From contig JAXLQJ010000038.1 in NCBI GenBank assembly GCA_046331705.1, forward strand, positions 1 through 64,000: 64,000 bases of DNA, read 5' to 3'. The notes below the pieces were generated by a model, which did not search any database, was not told the origin of the DNA, and worked only from the letters and a program-made list of their open reading frames with translations. Positions 30,453 through 37,685 of this stretch are shown one piece after another (positions within the stretch are counted from its first letter, which is position 1; each line of letters starts with the position of its first letter). Origin of the DNA: JADJOY01 sp046331705 [NCBI: bacterium]. GTDB taxonomy: Bacteria; JADJOY01. A program made the position numbers and the translations under genes.

Positions 30453-31565
30453 TCATTCGCCGGGCGCCGTGGCGTTGCCACAACCGTCGACGAGCGCTTG
30501 CGCGATGCCGGCCTCTCGGCGTTCCCGCGCCTCCTCGGGAAGCGCCACGTTGCCGCCCTGGCGAAACCGCGCCAGCCAGCAGAGTCGCTCTTCGATTCGC
30601 GCCCGCATCGCGCCGCGCGTCGCCGCGCGCGCGCTGGCGAGCGTGTAGAGCGCGTCCTCGATCGCCGGGCCGAGCCCGGGGCTGCGCGCCTCCACGTCGC
30701 TTCGGATCGCGGTGTCACCGGCGAGGAGCAGGCTCGCGGTGCGGAGCGGCTCGGGGCGCTCGCGCACCGCCACGCCGAACGGCGATCCCTCGAGTGGGGG
30801 CTCGGCCACCGCGACGAATCGGATGGCCCCGTCCAGGAGCCGCGGATCGGTGATCGTGGCGAGAACCTCGAGCGCGGTGCGCAGCCGAGCCGGGTCACCC
30901 GAGAGCGCCAAGCTCTTGATCGCCGCGAGCCGCACGTTGCGGTCGTCCGCTTCGTCGCGTGCCACGTGCTCGAGCGCCTCGGTCGCCCGCGGTGCGGACG
31001 ACCCGACCAGCGCCATCGCGAAGTCCTTGCGCTCCAGGATCTTGCCGTTCGTGTCGAGGAGCCCGTCGATCACCGTGGCCTCGGCGCTCTTCTGGCCGAG
31101 CGCGACCAACGCGACCAGCGCCCATTTGCGGTCCTGCTCCCTGAGCAGACCGGCGAGCCGCGGATCCTCGTAGGCGATCTCGCCGCGGGCCGCGCGCTCG
31201 AGGAACGGAATCGCGCGGGGATCGCCGATCCGGGCGAGCGATTGATACGCGAGCTCCGCGCCCGAGGAAGGGGCGCGCTCGATGAAGGCCGCCAGATCGC
31301 CAACGGCCGAACGCGCTCCGAGCTCGCCCAGGCGATGCGCCGCCTGTGCCGCACGCTGCTCGTCGCTGAAACGCAGCGCCGCGCGCTCGCGTAGGATCGT
31401 GGCCGTGGGCGATCGGCCCCGCGCGACGAACGCCGCGAAGCAAGCGGCCGCCGCGGCCACCGCGAGCACGGCCCACGGCCAGCGGCGCGCTGGCGCGGAC
31501 CTGGGCGGCGAGCCGCCCGAGTTGCCGCCGCGTGGCGGCGGCTCCGCGCCGCCGGTCGCCGTCAA
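30453..31565 (-). CDS. Membrane-anchored HEAT-repeat protein
   Basis: 370 residues. One N-terminal membrane helix (WPWAVLAVAAAAACFAAFVA, about 29-48) after a Pro/Gly-rich cytoplasmic stretch; the rest is helical with HEAT-like repeats, e.g. AYQSLARIGDPRAIPFLERAARG, ALVALGQKSAEATVIDGLL, VRLAAIKSLALSGDPARL. Likely periplasmic scaffold. The best start is a TTG at 31565 directly after the ctpA stop with no gap, implying translation coupled to ctpA; no good ATG is present before the membrane helix. Ends 49 bases from the JAMM gene on the other strand (convergent). Function unknown; a partner or regulator of CtpA is a reasonable guess. Confidence 0.7.
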   Translation of the reverse strand: MTATGGAEPPPRGGNSGGSPPRSAPARRWPWAVLAVAAAAACFAAFVARGRSPTATILRERAALRFSDEQRAAQAAHRLGELGARSAVGDLAAFIERAPSSGAELAYQSLARIGDPRAIPFLERAARGEIAYEDPRLAGLLREQDRKWALVALVALGQKSAEATVIDGLLDTNGKILERKDFAMALVGSSAPRATEALEHVARDEADDRNVRLAAIKSLALSGDPARLRTALEVLATITDPRLLDGAIRFVAVAEPPLEGSPFGVAVRERPEPLRTASLLLAGDTAIRSDVEARSPGLGPAIEDALYTLASARAATRGAMRARIEERLCWLARFRQGGNVALPEEARERREAGIAQALVDGCGNATAPGE

Positions 31566-32990
31566 TCAGGCCGCCAGCTTGGGCATCGAGAACTGGTCGG
31601 GGTGCTTGAGGTACTCGAGGGCGCGGTCGAGCTGATGGTCGACCTTGTCGCGCTCGGCCGCTTGGGCCGGCGCGCCATCCTTCGGTGCCGTCTCGCTGCC
31701 ACCGCCGTCGTCCTCGGTGCCGTCCGCGGGCGCTTGCTCGTCGTCGGCGGGCGGCTCCGCCGAGGGCTTCTTCGGCTGGGGGCGCTTCGCGACCGGCGGC
31801 GCCTTGCGAGGCTTGCCGGCGCCGTTGGTCAGGTGCCCGCTCAGATCTTCCTCGCGGATGGCCTGCTCGGAATCGTCGCTGCCGATGGTGCCGTCGGCGC
31901 GCACCACCACGTCCGGCTCGATGCCGTGTCCCTGGATCGATCGGCCGCTCGGGGTGTAGTAGAGCGCCGTGGTGAGGCGGAGCCCGGAGTCGTCGGGAAG
32001 CTGGACCAGCGTCTGAACCGAGCCCTTGCCGAACGAACGCAGACCCATGATCGTCGCGCGGTGATGATCCTGGAGCGCGCCGGCCACGATCTCACTCGCG
32101 CTGGCGCTGCCCTCGTTGACCAACACCACCATGGGGAAGTCGGTGCGCGAGCCGTCGCCCTCGGCGGTGAACCGCGGCTGCTGCTCCTGCACGCGTCCGG
32201 CGGTGTAGACGATGAGATCCCCGCGCTCCAGGAACTTGTCCGCCACCGCCACGGCCTGATCCAGCAGCCCGCCGGGATTGTTTCGAAGGTCCAGCACCAG
32301 TCCGCTCAGCTTCTGGCTCTTCTCGAGCCCGTCGATCGCGTCGGCCAGCTCCTCGTCCGTCGAGCCCAGGAACTGGCTGATGCGGAGGTAGCCGTAACCG
32401 GGCTCGAGGGAACGCGCCCGGACGCTCTTGATGTGGATGACGGCGCGCTTGAGGGTGAAGTCCTTCGGCTCGTTCCAGCCCTCGCGCGCGATGGCGATCG
32501 TGACCTCGGAGCCCGGCTTGCCGCGCATGCGCTTCACGGCCTCGTTCAGGTTCATGCGCTTGGTCGACTCGCCGTTGATCTTCACGATCTGATCGCCGGC
32601 CTGGATCCCGGCCAAGGCCGCGGGGGTGTCGTCGATCGGCGAGACGATCGTCAGCACGCCTTCCTTGAGCGTGATCTCGATCCCGAGGCCGCCGAACTCG
32701 CCTTTCACCTCGGTGTTCATCTCCTTGTAGAACTCGGGCGGCATGAAGCTCGAGTGTGGATCGAGGGTCTGGAGCATCCCGTTGATCGCGCCGTAGACGA
32801 GCTGCTCGGGATCGACCTCCTCGACGTACTGGCGCTGCACGAGCTCGAGCACCTTGGTGAACACCTTGAGCTTGTCGTAGGTGTCCGCCGCCCGCGCCGT
32901 GGCGCGAAGATCCAAGCCCAGCGTCAGCAGCCCGGCCACCGCGATGCTCGCGATCGCCGCCCAGATCCACCTCGAGATGCCTCGCTTCAT
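31566..32990 (-). CDS. ctpA: Carboxyl-terminal processing protease CtpA/Prc (S41)
   Basis: 474 residues; ATG 32990 preceded by GAGGAG. N-terminal signal/anchor, then LVYGAINGMLQTLDPHSSFM, a PDZ domain (about 85-170, GGLGIEITLKEG...GIQAGDQIVKINGE), and the serine-lysine catalytic core: NEGSASASEIVAGALQDH (Ser nucleophile) and GLRSFGKGSVQT (Lys). Periplasmic protease that cuts C-terminal tails, often of cell-wall enzymes. After the protease core comes a long Lys/Pro/Asp/Glu-rich tail (about 390-450) that is not part of the family core. Coupled to the HEAT-repeat gene. Confidence 0.94.
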   Translation of the reverse strand: MKRGISRWIWAAIASIAVAGLLTLGLDLRATARAADTYDKLKVFTKVLELVQRQYVEEVDPEQLVYGAINGMLQTLDPHSSFMPPEFYKEMNTEVKGEFGGLGIEITLKEGVLTIVSPIDDTPAALAGIQAGDQIVKINGESTKRMNLNEAVKRMRGKPGSEVTIAIAREGWNEPKDFTLKRAVIHIKSVRARSLEPGYGYLRISQFLGSTDEELADAIDGLEKSQKLSGLVLDLRNNPGGLLDQAVAVADKFLERGDLIVYTAGRVQEQQPRFTAEGDGSRTDFPMVVLVNEGSASASEIVAGALQDHHRATIMGLRSFGKGSVQTLVQLPDDSGLRLTTALYYTPSGRSIQGHGIEPDVVVRADGTIGSDDSEQAIREEDLSGHLTNGAGKPRKAPPVAKRPQPKKPSAEPPADDEQAPADGTEDDGGGSETAPKDGAPAQAAERDKVDHQLDRALEYLKHPDQFSMPKLAA

Positions 32991-33182
32991 GTCACTCCTC
33001 GACGGCCCGACCGCTCCGGGGCCCTCACGACAGGAACCGTGCGCCAACGGCGCGAAGCCCCGCTTCGAACGCGCGTCGCCACGATGGCGCGCGTCACCCG
33101 TGCACGGGGACCAGTTTGCTCGACCGATGTCACTTCGCGAAATCGCCGCTCGACCACCGCGCCGCGAATCGATCGCCCGTCC

Positions 33183-33572
33183 TCACTCGCCCAGCTCGAG
33201 CTCGTCGGCGACCCAGTCGGTGATGCAGTCGTCGATCTCGTGCGAGCTGGCCACGCCGCGCGGGTCTTCGCCGAGCACGAACACCGTCGTGGGCGGGTGC
33301 TCGGGGCGGGTTTCCGCATGATAGAGGCCCGAGCGGAGGTGGCGCACCATGACGGCGTGCTGCTCCTCCATCAGCCGTTGGATCGTGGCGCGGGGATCCT
33401 CGGTGCCAGCCGCCGGCGGCAGCTCGGCGTAGCTGGTCTTCTTGGAGGCGATGATCGTGCCGCCGATGTAGATGTGGGTCGTCACCAGCCGAACCGGCAG
33501 GCCGCTGTCCTCGGTCTGGACGTGGTAGTCGCGTCCGCCGAGCCTGACGTTCTGGTTGAACCCGGGAATCAT
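33183..33572 (-). CDS. Conserved protein of unknown function
   Basis: 129 residues, soluble, acidic. Begins MIPGFNQNVRLGGRDYHVQTED and continues with THIYIGGTIIASKKTSYAEL; I have seen this opening (a short beta-rich domain with YHVQTED) in uncharacterised deltaproteobacterial proteins but know no function. The C-terminal third is helical and acidic. Lies between murI (74 bases away) and ctpA (192 bases away), all on the minus strand. An imperfect GC hairpin sits in the gap to ctpA (about 33069-33094). Confidence 0.6.
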   Translation of the reverse strand: MIPGFNQNVRLGGRDYHVQTEDSGLPVRLVTTHIYIGGTIIASKKTSYAELPPAAGTEDPRATIQRLMEEQHAVMVRHLRSGLYHAETRPEHPPTTVFVLGEDPRGVASSHEIDDCITDWVADELELGE

Positions 33573-33645
33573 CGCGTGATCGAAGGAGGGAGCGCCGAGG
33601 TTCCCGGCGCCTGGAAGGACCGTCTAACACCGCCCCTCGGCCCCT

Positions 33646-34509
33646 TCAAGAAACCCGGGCATGGCGCGCTCCGTCCGCCGGCTCCGCCAGCTCGAGACGG
33701 TGCTCGAGCTCGATGGACTCGACGTCTTGGATGGCCTCGCCCAGGAGCCGCGTTCCGACCCGGATGAACGTGAGCCGATCGTCGGTGACCAGGAACTTGC
33801 AGGGACGATCGGGCGGAAGTCGGCGCGCGAGACGCAGCGCGCGGACGGATCGGGCGACCTCCGCCGCCGTCTCGGCCGCGGAGTCGACCAGCCGCACCTC
33901 TGGGCCCATGGTCGCCGCGATCGCGGCCTTGAGAAGCGGGTAATGGGTGCAGCCGAGAATGAGGGTGTCGACGTGGGCGACTCGCAGGTCCGCCAGGTAC
34001 TGCTCGCACACGCTTCGCGCCACGTCCGTCTCTTCCCACCCCTCCTCGGCGAGCGGCACGAGCAGCGGGCACGCGCGTGCATGCACCTCGACGCCTGGGT
34101 CGAGCGCCTCGAGGGTCCGTGCGTAGGCGCCGGACTCGATGGTGCTGCGGGTGCCGATGACTCCCACTCGATGCGCCTGGGTCACCGCGATGGCCGCACG
34201 CGCGCCCGCCTCCACCACGCCGAACACGGGAAACCGATCCAGCGCGACGAGGTCCGCCTGCGCCAGCGACGAGGCCGTGTTGCACGCGACGACGAGCGCC
34301 TTGATCCCGCGCGACGAGAGCTCGTCGGCGGCCTCGAGCGCGTAGCGACGCACGGTGGCGGGTGACTTGGTCCCGTACGGCACCCGCGCCGTGTCGCCGA
34401 GATAGAGAAACGCCTCGCCCGGCAGCGCGCGGCGGAGCGCGCGCAGCACCGTGAGGCCTCCGATCCCGGAGTCGAACACGCCGATCGGCAGATCACGCAC
34501 GTCGCGCAT
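33646..34509 (-). CDS. murI: Glutamate racemase
   Basis: 287 residues. Makes D-glutamate for peptidoglycan. Start PIGVFDSGIGGLTVLRAL with catalytic Asp/Ser, GDTARVPYGTKS, the first catalytic Cys in VVACNTASS, GVIGTRSTIESGAY, and the second in LGCTHYPLLK. The tail after VTDD is about 35 residues longer than in E. coli-like forms but the core is intact. Seventeen bases separate it from the gene upstream on the same strand, so they are probably cotranscribed. Confidence 0.95.
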   Translation of the reverse strand: MRDVRDLPIGVFDSGIGGLTVLRALRRALPGEAFLYLGDTARVPYGTKSPATVRRYALEAADELSSRGIKALVVACNTASSLAQADLVALDRFPVFGVVEAGARAAIAVTQAHRVGVIGTRSTIESGAYARTLEALDPGVEVHARACPLLVPLAEEGWEETDVARSVCEQYLADLRVAHVDTLILGCTHYPLLKAAIAATMGPEVRLVDSAAETAAEVARSVRALRLARRLPPDRPCKFLVTDDRLTFIRVGTRLLGEAIQDVESIELEHRLELAEPADGARHARVS

Positions 34510-34526
34510 GAGTGGAACGCTCGCCG

Positions 34527-35090
34527 TCAGCGGTAGACCAGGACGAGGATCGAGGTTTGTCCCGTGAGCTGGCGCGTCTGCGGATCCACGGAAAAATCCG
34601 AGACCACGACGCTGGCGCGACCCAGGGCCCGGGTGAGCACCTGTTGCGCCATCGGCTGCCGTTCGTTGGGTGGCGGCGCCGTGCCGAGCCGGAACACGCT
34701 CCGCCGTCCATGGCTTTGCGCGGGGATCGGTTGGCCGGCGAACGTGGTGGCGAGATCCTTGGGATGCGCCGCGACCGGGGACAGACGCAGACTCGCCTGG
34801 TAGAACCGCACGACGTCCTCGAAGCGGTCGGAGGTGACGAAGGTGTCGAAGCTCGCGAGCGTCGGGGTCGGAGCGGCCGCCGCGTCGTGCTCGGCAGGCG
34901 GCCGCGATCCCACGAGCCGCACCATGCCGGGATAGGTCGGGATGCCGAGCTTCGTGAGATCAAGACCGCTGCTCGTCACGCGGGCCACGTCCGATGTCCC
35001 GGCCGGCGCCTCGTTCGCGGGGCCGGCGGACGCCGTGACGGCAGCGAGCAGCAGTGCCGCGCCGCTGAGCGCGCGAGTGATCGAGCCCAT
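34527..35090 (-). CDS. Secreted protein of unknown function
   Basis: 187 residues from ATG 35090. Signal peptide (SGAALLLAAVTASAGPA, cleavage near residue 22). The mature part has GIPTYPGMVRLVGSRPP and then DRFEDVVRFYQASLRL, a pattern seen in small exported proteins that model surface-associated or stress-related functions, but I cannot name the family. Ends with a beta strand QTSILVLVYR. Upstream of murI with a 17-base gap; divergent from the prepilin peptidase at 35133 with only 42 bases between starts. Confidence 0.6.
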   Translation of the reverse strand: MGSITRALSGAALLLAAVTASAGPANEAPAGTSDVARVTSSGLDLTKLGIPTYPGMVRLVGSRPPAEHDAAAAPTPTLASFDTFVTSDRFEDVVRFYQASLRLSPVAAHPKDLATTFAGQPIPAQSHGRRSVFRLGTAPPPNERQPMAQQVLTRALGRASVVVSDFSVDPQTRQLTGQTSILVLVYR

Positions 35091-35132
35091 GTGCCTGGCC
35101 GAGCCTATCACGCGCGCCGGGGGGCTCGGACC

Positions 35133-35663
35133 GTGACCGTCGAGGTGGTCGATGGGTGGGTGGTCGCGCTGGCCCTGATCGGTGCGGTCGCCGATTGGCG
35201 AACGCGCCGGATCCCCAACGCGGTGACCTTCCCGGCGATGGCGGTGGGCATGCTCCTGACCATCTCGGCGCACGGGTGGGCTGGCGTCGCGGAGGCGGGT
35301 GTAGGGATCGCAACGGCGCTCGGGCTGCTGGGCATCCCGTTCGCCCTCGGCTGGGCGGGCGCCGGGGACGTGAAATTCCTCATGGCGTTCGGGGCCTGTC
35401 TCGGGGCGCGCAACACGGTCGAAGCGTTCCTGTGGGCGACCGCCGCCGGTGGACTTCTGGCCGTAGCCGTGCTAGGGGTGACGGCACGCGGACGCCACCG
35501 CGCCCTAACATCCTGGATTCAATTTAAAAACCTGGTCTACACGCGCGACGTTTCCATGTTGAAGCCGACCACCCACAACGATACAATCGCCGTGCCGTAC
35601 GGGTTGGCGCTAGCGATCGGCGCCGTAACGGCGCGGCTTTGCAGAGGGATTCTTCTTGGTTGA
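35133..35663 (+). CDS. cpaA: Tad-type prepilin peptidase (CpaA/TadV, A24)
   Basis: 176 residues from a GTG at 35133. Aspartic membrane protease that processes Flp pilin and TadE/TadF. Both catalytic sites are present: D-x-R-x3-I-P-N (DWRTRRIPN) near residue 22 and GxGD (GAGDVKFLMAFGA) near 78. Four to five membrane helices and the usual ending VPYGLALAIGAV. The codons for residues ~130-150 (35515-35600) are far richer in A and T than the rest. First gene of the Tad locus; the Flp pilin gene that usually lies beside it is not seen. Confidence 0.88.
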   Translation: MTVEVVDGWVVALALIGAVADWRTRRIPNAVTFPAMAVGMLLTISAHGWAGVAEAGVGIATALGLLGIPFALGWAGAGDVKFLMAFGACLGARNTVEAFLWATAAGGLLAVAVLGVTARGRHRALTSWIQFKNLVYTRDVSMLKPTTHNDTIAVPYGLALAIGAVTARLCRGILLG

Positions 35664-35711
35664 GGCCAACACGGACGCGCGGCTGGTGTGTGGCTCGGCG
35701 CCCACGGCTCC

Positions 35712-36122
35712 ATGATGCGATCGCCACACGGCGCCTCCGAGCGCGGACAAGCCACGATCGAACTCGCGATATTCCTTCCTTTTTTTCTTCTCTTGCTGTT
35801 AGGTGCGATCGAGCTCGGCAACGCGTGGCACGCGGCGAACCAAGTGGCGCAGGCGGCACACGAAGGCGTCGAGCACGTGCGTCGGACACACCAGCTCGAC
35901 TCCTCGCAAGTCAATGCGATCGTGACCTCGCTCGCCGGACCTCACGCGATCGCGTCGCTCACGTCTCGCGACGCGTCGTCGGTGGCGAACGGGCGCCTCG
36001 TGACGGTGGACGTCGAGCTCAGGTCACCGCTTCTGACGGGCCCATTCCTGAAGCTCTTCTCGCCGTTTCGCTCGGGCACCATCCGAATCCAACGCTCGGC
36101 GACCGCGCTGGTGCTGACGTGA
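35712..36122 (+). CDS. tadE: TadE-like pseudopilin, first copy
   Basis: 136 residues from ATG 35712 (an in-frame GTG lies at 35688). N-terminal prepilin-like motif GQATIELAIFLPFFLLLLLGAIELGNAW: Gly-cleavage, Glu+5 and one hydrophobic helix, the TadE signature. The rest is soluble and beta-rich, ending LVTVDVELRSPLLTGPF...IRIQRSATALVL. A T7 tract (35780-35786) encodes part of the FLPFFLL helix and is unusual in this GC-rich genome. Its stop overlaps the start of the second copy by 4 bases (GTGA). Confidence 0.82.
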   Translation: MMRSPHGASERGQATIELAIFLPFFLLLLLGAIELGNAWHAANQVAQAAHEGVEHVRRTHQLDSSQVNAIVTSLAGPHAIASLTSRDASSVANGRLVTVDVELRSPLLTGPFLKLFSPFRSGTIRIQRSATALVLT

Positions 36123-36589
36123 GGCGGCGAGGCGGGCGCCGGTTCGGGGCGGCGGTGCGGCGCTCGCGCCGCGCGGAATCCGGACAATCGACGCTCGAGT
36201 TCGCGCTGGTGCTTCCGTTCTTCCTGCTGCTCTTCCTGGCGATGATCGAGTTCGGCATCGCGTGGACGGCATCGTCGGCCGCCGCGGCGGCGGCCAAGGA
36301 AGGTGCCGAGTACGCGCGCCGCCAGGTTCCGTTCTCGCCGGCCGTCCTCACGCGTGCCAACGAGATCGCCGCGAGGTACCTGGAGCCCTTCACGCGAGCA
36401 GGCGGCTTCGCCGTGGCGAGCATTCGCAGCGGCGAGCTCGTGGGCGAGGACACGCTCACGGTCGAGGTGGACGTCCAGTACCCCTTGCTCACGGGCGCGT
36501 TTCTGCGCAGCATCCGCTTCGGGGCCGAGCCGGTGTTCGGCGACGGAACCATCACGATCCGGCGCGAGGCGCGGGTCTTGATCCTATGA
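36119..36589 (+). CDS. TadE-like pseudopilin, second copy
   Basis: 156 residues from a GTG at 36119. Same layout as its neighbour: basic start, GQSTLEFALVLPFFLLLFLAMIEFGIAW, helix, then LTVEVDVQYPLLTGAFLR and IRREARVLIL. The two genes are tandem paralogues (matching LPFFLLL and PLLTG..FL blocks) but have clearly diverged and use different codons in the helix. In known Tad systems TadE and TadF are such a pair, so this may be the TadF counterpart. Confidence 0.8.
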   Translation: MRRRGGRRFGAAVRRSRRAESGQSTLEFALVLPFFLLLFLAMIEFGIAWTASSAAAAAAKEGAEYARRQVPFSPAVLTRANEIAARYLEPFTRAGGFAVASIRSGELVGEDTLTVEVDVQYPLLTGAFLRSIRFGAEPVFGDGTITIRREARVLIL

Positions 36590-36735
36590 ACGGCGATTGG
36601 ATGCACATGAGCGAGATCGACCGCTGCGCCCCCGGCAGCGCCGCCGCGCGGCGCCCCGCGAACCCGACGCTGGGCGCGGCGAGCACGGCAGCGGCGGGCG
36701 GGTCGCATCGTTTCCCAGTCTCGTCGAGGGAGTGA
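36586..36735 (+). CDS. Possible 49-residue ORF between tadE and cpaB
   Basis: Starts with an ATG overlapping the stop of the second TadE gene (ATGA) and ends 4 bases before the cpaB start. The product (MNGDWMHMSEIDRCAPGSAAARR...) has no hydrophobic segment and is rich in Ala and Pro, so it is not an Flp pilin. The tight fit between two stops and starts is the only support; it may be chance. Confidence 0.25.
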   Translation: MNGDWMHMSEIDRCAPGSAAARRPANPTLGAASTAAAGGSHRFPVSSRE

Positions 36736-36739
36736 TCGA

Positions 36740-37639
36740 GTGGACTCCAAGCGTCCGGTCATCCTGCTGCTGGTCTTCGCTGCGGTTTCCGCGTTGTTGG
36801 CGGGGCTCGTCTACGAGCAGCTCGCCGGTGGCGCCAGCCGCGGCGATCGCGGTGACGTCGTCCAGGTGGTGGTGGCGAAGCAGGACTTGTTGCCCGGCAC
36901 GCGGATCACGCCGGAGCTCGCCTCCGCCGCGTTCGCGCGTCGCTCGTGGCCTCGTGAGCTGCTGCCGCCGGACGTGGTCCAGAGCGCGGATTCCGTGACG
37001 GGGCAGATCGTGCGCGCAGCGATCTTCGCCGGTGAGCCGCTCTATCGGTTCAAGCTCGCCGCCGCCGATTCGAGCGCGTCGCTGCCGGTCGCCGTGGCGG
37101 ATGGCATGCGCGCCTTCACGGTTCCCGTCGACGAGGTCACGGGTGTGGGCGGCTACGTGCTCTCGGGATCGTACGTCGACGTGATCGGCACGTTCCGCAA
37201 CGTCCACGAATCCATGTTCGGCCATTCGCGCGGCGAGACCTTCTCGAAGGTCATCCTGGAGCGCGTGAAGGTGCTTGCGTCGGGTCCGCAGATGGAGCAG
37301 AACGACCTGGGCAGCCGGTCGCGAGGCGAGGGCAACACTGGACGTGCCGCGATTCTCGCTCGTGACCACAACGCGCCGACGAGCGCGACGCTGCTCGTCT
37401 CGCCTTCTCAATCCGAGAGCCTCGCGCTGGCCGTCAAGGAAGGGTCGATCCACCTGGCGCTGCGCAACTATCAAGACGAAGGTTCCGGCCAGACGACGGG
37501 GATCACCAAGGAAGAGCTCCTCGGGCTCGCGTTGCCGGAGCCCGGTTTCGTGCCGCAGGGGCGCGAGCCCGCGCCGCAGCCGACCGGTCCAGCGGTCGAG
37601 GTCATCCGCGGCAGCGAGCGCAGCTCGGTGAGCTTCTGA
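36740..37639 (+). CDS. cpaB: Flp pilus assembly protein CpaB/RcpC
   Basis: 299 residues from a GTG. One N-terminal helix (VILLLVFAAVSALLAGLVYEQL), then an SAF domain (VVVAKQDLLPGTRITPELASAAFARRSWPREL, about 43-105) and the RcpC domain (about 120-255) with VAVADGMRAFTVPVDEVTGVGGYVLSGSYVDVIGTF. Periplasmic partner of the secretin. The tail is Pro/Gly-rich. Forty-six bases to cpaC. Confidence 0.92.
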   Translation: MDSKRPVILLLVFAAVSALLAGLVYEQLAGGASRGDRGDVVQVVVAKQDLLPGTRITPELASAAFARRSWPRELLPPDVVQSADSVTGQIVRAAIFAGEPLYRFKLAAADSSASLPVAVADGMRAFTVPVDEVTGVGGYVLSGSYVDVIGTFRNVHESMFGHSRGETFSKVILERVKVLASGPQMEQNDLGSRSRGEGNTGRAAILARDHNAPTSATLLVSPSQSESLALAVKEGSIHLALRNYQDEGSGQTTGITKEELLGLALPEPGFVPQGREPAPQPTGPAVEVIRGSERSSVSF

Positions 37640-37685
37640 GGATGGGCGCCCGCCAGCCCCGGCACGCGCCAGAGGACACGACAGG

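Noticed and set aside
36586-36735. Short ORF as the missing Flp pilin
   Set aside because: No hydrophobic helix and no prepilin cleavage motif; it is listed only as a low-confidence ORF.
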